Positions 25,762 through 33,564 of a DNA stretch of 37,712 nucleotides are shown here, piece by piece (position 1 is the stretch's first letter; the number at the start of each line of letters is the position of its first letter). Under the pieces are notes generated by a model. That model saw nothing but the letters and a program-made list of their open reading frames with translations. It was not told where the DNA came from and searched no databases. The DNA comes from Phycisphaerae bacterium (GTDB lineage: Bacteria > Planctomycetota > Phycisphaerae > Phycisphaerales > SM1A02). The stretch is from assembly GCA_002862305.1 (NCBI GenBank), contig PKCS01000051.1:1-37712 (forward strand), read 5' to 3'. The position numbers were made by a program, and so were the translations under genes.

Positions 25762-26628
25762 ATGGAAGACCTCCACATCGACGCCGCGCCCTCCCCCGGG
25801 ACTGGATCGAGGCCTGGACTGGTGGCCCTGCCGGGGCTCCTCCTGCTGCTGGGCGGGTGCGCCTCGATCTCCAATGACTTCGCGTCGCTGGGGAACGCGA
25901 TCTTCCCGCCCACCGGAGCCGAGGTCGGCGAGTGGGCCACGGACTTCACCAATCCCGAGCTGCAGCAACGCGGCCTCGTGCTCCTCGGGACCGCGCCCTG
26001 GGCGGGAACCGAGCAGTACCAGCAGCTGTATCGCAGCTGCATCGAGGGTCCGTGGGACCCGCTGGTGAAGGCGGCTGCGATCAAGGCCCTGGGCAGCCAC
26101 GGGGATCCCGACGATGCGTTGCTGATCGCCTCGGAGCTCGAGAACGAGTACCCCTACGTCCGGACGGAGGCGGCCAAGAGCCTGCAGCGGCTGCATGATC
26201 CGCGGGTGCAGGACACCCTCTGGCAGCGGCTGGTCGTGGAGGAGGACCAGGGGGTCCAGATCGAGCTCGCGATCGCCCTGGGCCAGTACCCGTCGGATGC
26301 GGTCTTCCAGGCGCTGGTGCTGGAGCTGGAGAACCGGGAGCTGGCGGTGAACCTCGCGGCCGCCGATTCGCTTCGGTGCCTCACCGGCGTCGACCACGGC
26401 ATCGACGCCATCGAATGGCTGGCCTGGTACGACGCGAATCCGAAGCCCTTCGCGAACGAGGAGGTCTACCTCTACCCGGTCTACACCCGGCCGCTGGGGT
26501 TCCTCGACTGGATCAACATCTTCAACCCCACGATCTGGGAGAAGCCGGGGCTCCCGCGGGGACTCGAGGTGCGCACCGTCCGTTCAACGAGGGATGGCGG
26601 TCCCGCGCAGACCCAGGACGGTTCGTGA
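25762..26628 (+). CDS. HEAT-repeat lipoprotein
   Basis: A 288-residue predicted lipoprotein. The signal LVALPGLLLLLGGC ends in a lipobox with Cys33. The mature part is made of HEAT-like alpha-helical pairs (DPLVKAAAIKALGSHGDPDD; YPYVRTEAAKSLQRLHDPRV; GVQIELAIALGQYPSDAV; LAVNLAAADSLRCLTG), then a Tyr/Trp/Pro-rich ending. The ATG at 25762 is chosen because it places the signal at a normal distance; the frame is open upstream. HEAT repeats bind proteins; the partner is unknown. Seven bases separate its stop from the MATE gene start, so the two are probably cotranscribed. Confidence 0.78.
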   Translation: MEDLHIDAAPSPGTGSRPGLVALPGLLLLLGGCASISNDFASLGNAIFPPTGAEVGEWATDFTNPELQQRGLVLLGTAPWAGTEQYQQLYRSCIEGPWDPLVKAAAIKALGSHGDPDDALLIASELENEYPYVRTEAAKSLQRLHDPRVQDTLWQRLVVEEDQGVQIELAIALGQYPSDAVFQALVLELENRELAVNLAAADSLRCLTGVDHGIDAIEWLAWYDANPKPFANEEVYLYPVYTRPLGFLDWINIFNPTIWEKPGLPRGLEVRTVRSTRDGGPAQTQDGS

Positions 26629-26635
26629 GCGACCC

Positions 26636-28216
26636 GTGAGTGATCCCGACGAGAGCGTCCCGGAGCCCCCCCGCGAGCCATCGGACTACGCGGCGGAATC
26701 CAGTTCGGCGGCCAGTCCCGACGACCCCGGCTCGGCGCTCGGGGGAGTGCTGGAGCAGGAGGCGCTGATCGAGGCGGAGGGACGGATCCGCAGCGGCAAG
26801 CTCGCGGGACGGTCCCTGCTCAGCGCGATCCTGGTGGTGGCGATCCCCGTGCTGTTCCAGCAGTCGATGGCCGCGACGGTGGGATTGTTCGACAAGATCC
26901 TCGCCGGGCGACTCCCGGACCGCATCGTGGAACCAGCCCTGGACGCGATCGGCATCGGTTCCTACATCTCCTGGCTGGTGGGCATCGCGATGGCCGGACT
27001 GGGGATCGGGGGACAGGTCATCATCGCCAGGGCGATGGGTTCCGGGGACCCGAAGGACGCGCACGACGCCCTCGGTCAGTCGATCGGCCTCGCACTGATC
27101 TGGGGGAGCCTGGTCGGGCTGGTGCTCTGGCTCCTGGTGGCTCCCCTGGCCGCGATCTCCGACCTCACCCCGGAGGCCACCGAGCTGCTCGGGGAGTACG
27201 TGCTCACCATCGCGTTCTCCATGCCCCTCTGCGGGGTGCTGATGGTGGGTTCGATGTGCCTGTACGGAGCCGGGGAGACGGTGCTGCCCGCCCTGATCAT
27301 GGTCGCGGTCAACGCGGTCAACGTGGTGTGCAGCTGGCTGCTGTCCGGCGTCGACGTGGGGATCGGCGGCTTCGAGCTGGTCAATCCCACCGGCATCGAC
27401 GCCCTGACCAGCGGCGTGGCGGGCATCGCGGGAGGGACCGCACTCTCCTACCTCACCGGTGCGGGGCTGATCGTGCTCTGCCTGATGCGCGGGGTCCGGG
27501 ACCTCAGCCTGAGACCCACGGCCATGAGACCCACCCGGCTGATGTTCGGGAGGATCCTCAGGATCGGGGTGCCGTCGTTCCTCGAGGGCCTCTCGATGTG
27601 GGGTGTGAACGTCTTCGTGCTGGGATTCATCGGGATCATCGTGGCGACCAATCGCGAGACGGGGGCGGGCCCGGTCGAAGGCCTGGTCGGCGCCCACGCG
27701 GTCGCCATCCAGTGGGAGGCGTTCTCGTTCATGCCGGGATTCGCCCTGGGCACCGCGGCGGGGACGATCGCGGGGCAGTTCCTCGGGGCGGGCAACGTGC
27801 GGATGGCGAGGAAGGCGATCATCACCTGCACCGTGATCGGGATGTCCTTCATGGGGCTGGTCGGAGTGGCCTTCATCCTCTTTGGCTCCGCCCTCACCCG
27901 GTTGATCTCGGACCAGCCGGTGCTGCTCGAGGAGGTCCCCAAGCTCCTGGTGATCTGCGGCTCGATCCAGGTCTTCTTCGCGCTGAACATGGTGGTCCGG
28001 CAGGGACTCCGCGGGGTCGGCGACACCAGGTGGACCCTGATCATCACCACCGTCTCGAGCTACGGCGTCAGGCTCCCGCTGGCCTACGTGCTGGGGGTGG
28101 TCCTCGGCGGCGGCCTGCCGGGGATCTGGCTCGGCCTGTGCGGGGAGATCGTGGTGCGGGGCCTGCTCTTCACCGCCCGGTTCCTGCACGGGGGCTGGAC
28201 CCGGATCAAGGTCTGA
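26636..28216 (+). CDS. MATE-family multidrug/sodium antiporter
   Basis: A 526-residue membrane protein with about twelve helices after a 75-residue, acidic, Pro/Ser-rich cytoplasmic N-terminus that is longer than usual. The two MATE halves are visible: IPVLFQQSMAATVGLFDKIL to ALGQSIGLALIWGSL, and a second half starting RILRIGVPSFLEGLSMWGVN through WEAFSFMPGFALGTAAGTIA and VVRQGLRGVGDTRWTLIITT. MATE proteins export cationic compounds in exchange for Na+ or H+. GTG at 26636 follows the HEAT gene stop by seven bases; the frame is open further upstream, within the HEAT gene. It converges with the glycosyltransferase. Substrate unknown. Confidence 0.9.
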   Translation: MSDPDESVPEPPREPSDYAAESSSAASPDDPGSALGGVLEQEALIEAEGRIRSGKLAGRSLLSAILVVAIPVLFQQSMAATVGLFDKILAGRLPDRIVEPALDAIGIGSYISWLVGIAMAGLGIGGQVIIARAMGSGDPKDAHDALGQSIGLALIWGSLVGLVLWLLVAPLAAISDLTPEATELLGEYVLTIAFSMPLCGVLMVGSMCLYGAGETVLPALIMVAVNAVNVVCSWLLSGVDVGIGGFELVNPTGIDALTSGVAGIAGGTALSYLTGAGLIVLCLMRGVRDLSLRPTAMRPTRLMFGRILRIGVPSFLEGLSMWGVNVFVLGFIGIIVATNRETGAGPVEGLVGAHAVAIQWEAFSFMPGFALGTAAGTIAGQFLGAGNVRMARKAIITCTVIGMSFMGLVGVAFILFGSALTRLISDQPVLLEEVPKLLVICGSIQVFFALNMVVRQGLRGVGDTRWTLIITTVSSYGVRLPLAYVLGVVLGGGLPGIWLGLCGEIVVRGLLFTARFLHGGWTRIKV

Positions 28217-28243
28217 ACCCGGGACCCGGTCGGGGACGGGCGG

Positions 28244-29281
28244 TCAGGCCGCCCGCCTGCCGAACAGGGAACGCCGGCCCAGGAAGCCGATCCAGCGCGC
28301 CCAGGTCCGGAAGTGGGCCGCGCGATGGGGGCCATCGGTGGAGTGCCCCTCCACCCCGGGGGGGCGGCTGGGGCTCGACCCGTCCCCGGCCAGTCGTGCT
28401 CGTGCCTCCGACCAGCGCTCGGCGAGTTCCACCAGGGCCCCCTTGACCGAGGCCTCGAGGCGGACCCGGGTGGACTCCGAATCGAGCGAGGGTTCGGGCA
28501 TCGATCGAAGGTCCTGCAGCATCGCGACCCGCGCGGAGAGCTGGTCCGCAAGCAGCGCCTCCCGGCAGGTCTCCCGGCTCCGGAAGTCGGGACCGGTCGG
28601 GGAAGCGCCGACGCGATAGTCCACCAACGTCTCCTCGAGGTGGAAGCAACCCCCGAGGAGCGCGCCGCGGAAGGCCAGGAGGCCGGCGAGGTCCTCGGCA
28701 CCGCGCGCGGTCGGAACCACGGGGAATTCACGCAACACCTCCGGGCGCATCGCCATCGTGCCGAGGTTCGGCATCGGTGCGTCGAGGCGAAGTGCGAGCT
28801 CGTGGGGCGAGACGGTCCCGCTCCCGGGTCGGCGACCGGCGATGGGCGGTTCGGGCGTCGGGCCACCGAGCCTCGCCCGGTCGGAGGCGACCACGCAGGC
28901 GCCGGTGGAGTCCAGGGCGTGAACCAGTCGGTTGACGCGATCGGGGCGCGACCGGTCCTCCGCCCTCGCGACGACCACGTGCGCCGTCTCCGCGGTGGCG
29001 ACCGCGTCGAGGAGTCTCCGGGGCCCGAGTCGCTCGACGAACCTCGAGGCGACCAGCCGGTGCGGTCCGTCCCCGTGCCGTTCACGCACCCCGCGGATGA
29101 CCTCCCAGGTACGGTCCGTGGACCCGTCGTCGATGACGTCGATCCGGCATCGAGCCCCCTCCTGGCGGAGCAACGAGGCGAGGGCACCCTCGACCAGGTG
29201 CTCCTGGTCGTGCACCACCATGACCACGGTGGTCCGGGGCGGGTCGGTCCCGATGCGGGAAATGACGGTTCTCGGATCCAT
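28244..29281 (-). CDS. Family 2 glycosyltransferase-like protein
   Basis: A 345-residue protein with a GT-A opening: TVVMVVHDQEHLVEGALASL, then IDVIDDGSTDRTWEVI, where the DDGSTD carries the nucleotide-binding acidic residues. Later parts (AMRPEVLREFPVVPTARGAED) fit the acceptor half, but the usual DxD at the strand end reads ARAEDRSRP, so metal binding may differ. The C-terminus is a basic helix (RTWARWIGFLGRRS). Sugar and acceptor unknown. ATG 29281 gives a normal N-terminus; an upstream ATG at 29368 would add a polar extension. It diverges from mqnC (100-base gap) and converges with the MATE gene. Confidence 0.78.
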   Translation of the reverse strand: MDPRTVISRIGTDPPRTTVVMVVHDQEHLVEGALASLLRQEGARCRIDVIDDGSTDRTWEVIRGVRERHGDGPHRLVASRFVERLGPRRLLDAVATAETAHVVVARAEDRSRPDRVNRLVHALDSTGACVVASDRARLGGPTPEPPIAGRRPGSGTVSPHELALRLDAPMPNLGTMAMRPEVLREFPVVPTARGAEDLAGLLAFRGALLGGCFHLEETLVDYRVGASPTGPDFRSRETCREALLADQLSARVAMLQDLRSMPEPSLDSESTRVRLEASVKGALVELAERWSEARARLAGDGSSPSRPPGVEGHSTDGPHRAAHFRTWARWIGFLGRRSLFGRRAA

Positions 29282-29380
29282 CAGGTATCGGATCGGCTCG
29301 TTCGGGAGGCGTCTTGAGGCCCCGAAGCGGTCATTATCCGAACTCCGGGAGGAAATTGGACCTATCATCATGGAACAGCC

Positions 29381-30817
29381 ATGAGCACCCCCCCACCCCT
29401 CCACCAGCACCTCGACGCCCTGGATCCCGGCCTGCTGGGGGCGGTGGTCGACGGTGCGGCGAGGTTGACCCCGGAACAGGCGCTGGACCTCTACCACCGG
29501 TGCGACCCACAGTCGCTCGGGCGACTCGCGGACCGGCGGTGCCGGGCCCTGCACGGCGAGGACCTGCGGACCTACGTGATCGACCGGAACATCAACTACA
29601 CGAACATCTGCACCGCCAAGTGCATCTTCTGCGCGTTCAAGCGAAGCGGCCACGAGGACGATGCCTACACCCTCGACCACGACGCACTGCTGCAGAAGGT
29701 GCGTGAGCTGGTCGAGATCGGCGGGACCCAGATCCTGATGCAGGGCGGCATGAACCCCGACCTGAGCCTCGAGTGGTACGTCGACCTCCTGGGCAGCATC
29801 AAGTCCGAGTTCCCGGGCGTGCACGTCCATGCGTTCAGTCCCCCGGAGTTCATCGAGTTCGTCCGGTTCTTCGACCCCCCGGGCGAGACCCTCAAGCAGA
29901 AGGTCCTCTACGTGATGACCAGGCTCCGGGACGCCGGGCTGGACTCCCTGCCCGGAGGTGGTGGCGAGATCTTCGCCCCCGCGGTCCGCAAGAGGATCGG
30001 ACTCGGCAAGTGCGACGCGGAATCCTGGCTGACGGTCATGCGCGCCGCCCACGAGATGGGCTTCAACACCTCCGCGACCATGATGTTCGGCCACATCGAG
30101 GGGATCGCCGACCGCGTCCACCACATGGAGCTGGTCCGTCGCTGGCAGGACGCCGCGATCGACGAACTCGCCGATCGCGGGGGCGGCCGGTACGTGGCAT
30201 TCATCTCCTGGCCCTTCCAGGCCGACAACACCGTGCTGGGACGACTCCCGGAATGGGGGCTCGACGGTGGCGACGGGGACGCGGATCCCTTCCCCGGAGA
30301 TGCGGTGGCGAGGCTGGACGGCACCGGGAAGAGCATCGACCACAAGGGCTTCGGGCGCAGCCGTCGGATGGCGGGCTCCAGCGCCTACCTCAGGACGCAG
30401 GCGCTCAGCCGGCTCTACCTGGACAACATCTACTCGATCGGCTCGAGCTGGGTCACGATGGGGCCCCACATCGGCCAGATGGGCCTGCTCTGGGGCGCGA
30501 ACGACATGGGGTCGGTGATGATGGAGGAGAACGTGGTCTCCTCCGCGGGCAGCACCCACTGCCTCAACGAGGCGATGATCTGCCGGCTCATCCGCGACGC
30601 GGGCTTCACCCCCGCCCAGCGGGACAACGCCTACGACCTGCTTCGGATCCACGACGGCCCGGACTCGCCGGACCTGGTGGTCGAGGACTGGTCCCTGAAC
30701 CGCCCGGATCGGCTGATCTCGGAAGGGTCCGGCGACGAGCCCGCCGAGCCGGGGTGCGGCGGTTCGCCCGAGGGGGCCAGCGCGCCGATCGACCTCACCA
30801 TCAAGAGCTCGGACTGA
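29381..30817 (+). CDS. mqnC: Cyclic dehypoxanthinyl futalosine synthase (radical SAM)
   Basis: A 478-residue radical-SAM enzyme that cyclises dehypoxanthinyl futalosine in menaquinone biosynthesis. The [4Fe-4S] cysteines Cys77, Cys81 and Cys84 are in CTAKCIFC, preceded by the family phrase DRNINYTN. The C-terminal ENVVSSAGSTHCLNEAMICRLIRDAGFTPAQRDNAY separates MqnC from MqnE. It is about 100 residues longer than usual: an insertion of roughly 40 residues (about 288-325, Gly/Asp-rich then Lys/Arg-rich) breaks the block between FISWPFQADNTVLGR and SSAYLRTQALSRL, and an acidic tail of 40 residues ends it. The ATG has no close ribosome site (GGGAGG lies about 28 bases upstream). Its 3' end overlaps the convergent zinc-ribbon gene by 17 bases. 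Confidence 0.92.
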   Translation: MSTPPPLHQHLDALDPGLLGAVVDGAARLTPEQALDLYHRCDPQSLGRLADRRCRALHGEDLRTYVIDRNINYTNICTAKCIFCAFKRSGHEDDAYTLDHDALLQKVRELVEIGGTQILMQGGMNPDLSLEWYVDLLGSIKSEFPGVHVHAFSPPEFIEFVRFFDPPGETLKQKVLYVMTRLRDAGLDSLPGGGGEIFAPAVRKRIGLGKCDAESWLTVMRAAHEMGFNTSATMMFGHIEGIADRVHHMELVRRWQDAAIDELADRGGGRYVAFISWPFQADNTVLGRLPEWGLDGGDGDADPFPGDAVARLDGTGKSIDHKGFGRSRRMAGSSAYLRTQALSRLYLDNIYSIGSSWVTMGPHIGQMGLLWGANDMGSVMMEENVVSSAGSTHCLNEAMICRLIRDAGFTPAQRDNAYDLLRIHDGPDSPDLVVEDWSLNRPDRLISEGSGDEPAEPGCGGSPEGASAPIDLTIKSSD

Positions 30818-31649
30818 GCGGGGTCCACCGCAGGTAGTCGGGGATGTGGCGCCCGCATTCCGGGCAGTCCGCGGCCTCGCACCGGTAGACGAGGTAGCCG
30901 CAGCGGCACCGTGGCTCGTCGAGCCGGAGGTGCATCCCCAGCTTGCACTGGGGGCAGGTCGAGTCACCGACCCGCATCTCGCATCGGTGTCCGCAGCGTG
31001 GACAGTCGATCGGGATCTCGATCCGGACGGAAAGCCCGGTCTGGTCCAGGTGGCTGTGGCGGCCCCGGACCACGAGGTTCGCGACGGGCAACGACAGGTT
31101 CCCGCAGACGAAGAGCACCACGAGGGCGCCGATCAGCTGGGCATAGACGTCGGGGCCCAGCGCGGAGCCGATCGCTTCGACCAGCTCGTCGAAGAAGATC
31201 GCGGACTCGATCTGGGAAAGCAGGAACAGGTTGACCGCGAGCAGTCCGAAGCAGAGGATCCTGAGCACCCGCCCGGTGAAGCGCCAGTAGAAGACGTATC
31301 CGAGGTGCAGGCAGCTCAGGGAGAGCGCAAGTGAACCGAGCAGGATCATCCCGAGCCACCTGCCCACCGAATCGTCCATCCCGGTACCGACCCAGATCAT
31401 GACCAGCAGCAACCCGCCCGAGACGACCGCGGCCACGGAGGAGACGCCCATGGGGATCCGGAGCATGGGGTGACCGACGTGGTGGAGGCTTCCCGCCAGG
31501 AGCACGATCGTCAGCACCCCGGAGACCACCAGCGAGGACCACAGCAGCATCGCGAAGGGCCCGGAGAAGGAGGCGAAGATGCACGCGATTCCCAGCAGGG
31601 CGGAGAGCGCGTAGCCTCCGAGCATCGACCTGAGCAGCATGGAACGCAT
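30801..31649 (-). CDS. Membrane protein with C-terminal double zinc ribbon
   Basis: A 282-residue protein with about six transmembrane helices first (GGYALSALLGIACIFASF; LLWSSLVVSGVLTIVLLAG; SSVAAVVSGGLLLVMIWVG; LGMILLGSLALSLSCLHLG; RILCFGLLAVNLFLL; QLIGALVVLFVCGNLSL) and then a soluble C-terminus with two cysteine clusters, CPRCGHRCEM..CPQC and CRCGY..CPECG, reversed in order compared with the other two zinc-ribbon proteins here. ATG 31649 is chosen because GGAG lies nine bases before; ATG 31664 is an alternative. Last gene of the minus-strand run; no known function. Confidence 0.75.
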   Translation of the reverse strand: MRSMLLRSMLGGYALSALLGIACIFASFSGPFAMLLWSSLVVSGVLTIVLLAGSLHHVGHPMLRIPMGVSSVAAVVSGGLLLVMIWVGTGMDDSVGRWLGMILLGSLALSLSCLHLGYVFYWRFTGRVLRILCFGLLAVNLFLLSQIESAIFFDELVEAIGSALGPDVYAQLIGALVVLFVCGNLSLPVANLVVRGRHSHLDQTGLSVRIEIPIDCPRCGHRCEMRVGDSTCPQCKLGMHLRLDEPRCRCGYLVYRCEAADCPECGRHIPDYLRWTPLSPSS

Positions 31650-31750
31650 CGTGTCACACTCCATCCGGTGATGCCGCCCCCTCCGGGTGGCTGGATGGAT
31701 TCTAGCATCGTCGTGGGCGATCCCGGACCGAGCGGACCTGGGAACGGGGC

Positions 31751-32647
31751 TCAGAACACCCGGACCAGGATCCAGATCCAGGCGAAGAGGGCGGCGCCGA
31801 GCAGCAAGGCGAAGGCGGCGTTGGCCCCGATGGCGGCGCCGGTCCCCACCTCCTGCGCGGATCGAAGCGACAGCACCCCCAGCACGAAGCACCAGAACGG
31901 CAGGATGAGGCCACCCGCGTAGATCCCCACGCACGGCGCAGCGGCCACGACGAACGGTGCGGAGGCGAACATCATCGCGGCCACCGAGCGCGGCAAGCCG
32001 TGGCGAGCCAGCCCGAACACCGCCAGCACCAGGTGCGCCACCAGCGCCCAGAGCAGTACGAGGAGCAGGAGCCCGACCCCGTAGCCGAGCAGGGACAGGA
32101 CCGACCAGCCGATGGCGACCATCAGGTTGCCCGGTGACTGCCCGATGGCACCCAGCCCGTTGAACACGAACCCGTTCACGAAGAGCAGGATCGGCAGCGC
32201 GCCCCCGACGACCACGACCAGCAGCAGGGGCAGGAAGAACCCCAGCGCCACCGGGAGGCTCCGGTCGACGGGGATGCCCGAGATCAATCGACCGGGCATC
32301 CCGAGGGCCCAGAAGAGGGTCATGAACCAGCGCCTGAACCATCCGTGGTCTCGTCGAAGGCACGGTGGGACGTCCACCACCTGCTGGGCTTCCGGACGGT
32401 CGGAGGCCGGCCGAAGCACCATCGAATCCATCTCCAGCGCCTGCCCGCAGCCCACGCAGAGAAAGTGATCCGGGACGAGGTGCCCCTTGCTGGAGGTACC
32501 GAAGTAGGCCTGGTCGCAGGCGGGGCAGCAGAAGGCCACCGACGCGGGCTCGAAGGCTCGCTCACTCGGGCGGAAGGGGCGTCCACATTCAGGGCAGGGT
32601 CCGGGGGCGATGTTCCAGAGTGGATATTCGCAGCCCCGGCATCGCAT
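31751..32647 (-). CDS. Zinc-ribbon membrane protein (Yip1-like membrane region)
   Basis: A 298-residue protein beginning MRCRGCEYPLWNIAPGPCPE with two CxxC pairs, then a second zinc-ribbon-like pair region (CCPACDQAYFG; CVGCGQALE), then five hydrophobic helices from about residue 130 (LPVALGFFLPLLLVVVVGGA; LLGYGVGLLLLVLLWALVAH; VAAMMFASAPFVVAAAPCVG; ILPFWCFVLGVLSL; AAFALLLGAALFAWIWILV), in a layout like Yip1-family membrane proteins. The ATG is two bases from the ilvE stop, so it is cotranscribed and likely translationally coupled with ilvE. No link to amino-acid metabolism can be read from the protein. Confidence 0.78.
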   Translation of the reverse strand: MRCRGCEYPLWNIAPGPCPECGRPFRPSERAFEPASVAFCCPACDQAYFGTSSKGHLVPDHFLCVGCGQALEMDSMVLRPASDRPEAQQVVDVPPCLRRDHGWFRRWFMTLFWALGMPGRLISGIPVDRSLPVALGFFLPLLLVVVVGGALPILLFVNGFVFNGLGAIGQSPGNLMVAIGWSVLSLLGYGVGLLLLVLLWALVAHLVLAVFGLARHGLPRSVAAMMFASAPFVVAAAPCVGIYAGGLILPFWCFVLGVLSLRSAQEVGTGAAIGANAAFALLLGAALFAWIWILVRVF

Positions 32648-32649
32648 GC

Positions 32650-33519
32650 TCAGTCCTCGGGCGCGTCCGCGGAGACCCTGGCCCGGAACTCCGAGACGAA
32701 TCGCCGCGTGATCGGTCCCACCGTGCCGTCACCGATGACCCGGTCACCGATCCGGGTCACGCCGATCACTTCCGCGGCGGTTCCGGTCAGGAACAGTTCG
32801 TCCGCCTGGTAGACCTCCTCCAGCCGGAAGAGCTTCTCCTGGATCGGGAGCCCGAGGGAGGGGCCGAGGTCGTCGATGAGGAACTGGCGAGTGATGCCGT
32901 TGAGGATGCCCGCGTCGGGGGGAGGGGTGAACACCGCCCCGTCCTTGACCACGAAGACGTTGTCGCCGGTGCACTCGGAGACCCAGCCCTCCATGTTGAG
33001 CATCAGCGCCTCGAGCACCCCGGCATCGATCGCCTCGATCTTGGCGAGGATGTTGTTGAGGTAGTTGAGGCTCTTGATCTGCGGATCGAGGCATTCCCGG
33101 GGGACCCGGCGACGCTCGGCGACGATGATCTGCATGCCCGACTCGTAGAGCTCCTGCGGGTAGAGCTTGATGGTGTCCGCGATGACGAAGACGGTGGGGA
33201 CCGGGCAGAGGAACGGGTGCAGGCCGAGGGTCCCCACCCCGCGGGTGAACACCAGTCGGATGTACCCGTCGGTCAGCTGGTTGGCGGAGACCGTCTCGCG
33301 GATCGCGCGTTCGACCTCCTCCATGCTGTAGGGGGACTGGAGCCGGATCTCCTCCGCGGAATCCCACATCCGGCGGAGGTGGGACCCGAGCTTGAAGATG
33401 CGTCCGTTGTAGATCCGGATGCCCTCGAAGCATCCGTCCCCATAGAGCAGGCCGTGGTCCATCACGCTGACCTTGGCCTCGTCCTGGGGCACCAGTTGTC
33501 CGTCTATCCAGATCTTCAC
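32650..33519 (-). CDS. ilvE: Branched-chain amino acid aminotransferase (class IV PLP)
   Basis: A 289-residue fold-type IV PLP enzyme that transfers the amino group between glutamate and branched 2-oxo acids (last step of Val, Leu and Ile synthesis). The PLP lysine is Lys149 in DPQIKSLNYLNN. GDGCFEGIRIYNG (27-39), ECTGDNVFVVKDG and FLTGTAAEVIGVTRIGDR are the ilvE landmarks. GTG 33519 has GGAG eleven bases before; GTG 33543 is an alternative with no ribosome site. D-amino acid aminotransferase and ADC lyase share the fold but lack the FEGIR region. The ACT protein of the window is not adjacent. Confidence 0.92.
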   Translation of the reverse strand: MKIWIDGQLVPQDEAKVSVMDHGLLYGDGCFEGIRIYNGRIFKLGSHLRRMWDSAEEIRLQSPYSMEEVERAIRETVSANQLTDGYIRLVFTRGVGTLGLHPFLCPVPTVFVIADTIKLYPQELYESGMQIIVAERRRVPRECLDPQIKSLNYLNNILAKIEAIDAGVLEALMLNMEGWVSECTGDNVFVVKDGAVFTPPPDAGILNGITRQFLIDDLGPSLGLPIQEKLFRLEEVYQADELFLTGTAAEVIGVTRIGDRVIGDGTVGPITRRFVSEFRARVSADAPED

Positions 33520-33564
33520 CGTTCGATTCGCTCCATGCCCCACGGAGAGGGGGGAGAGATTGTA

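Noticed and set aside
26522-28189. 555-codon minus-strand open frame opposite the MATE gene
   Set aside because: Composition (His/Gln/Asp/Arg-rich, no helices) is that of an antisense frame of a hydrophobic GC-rich gene.
29370-29384. Four-codon open frame (ATG to TGA) overlapping the mqnC start as ATGA
   Set aside because: Could couple translation to mqnC, but a 4-codon frame with a weak ribosome site is expected by chance.
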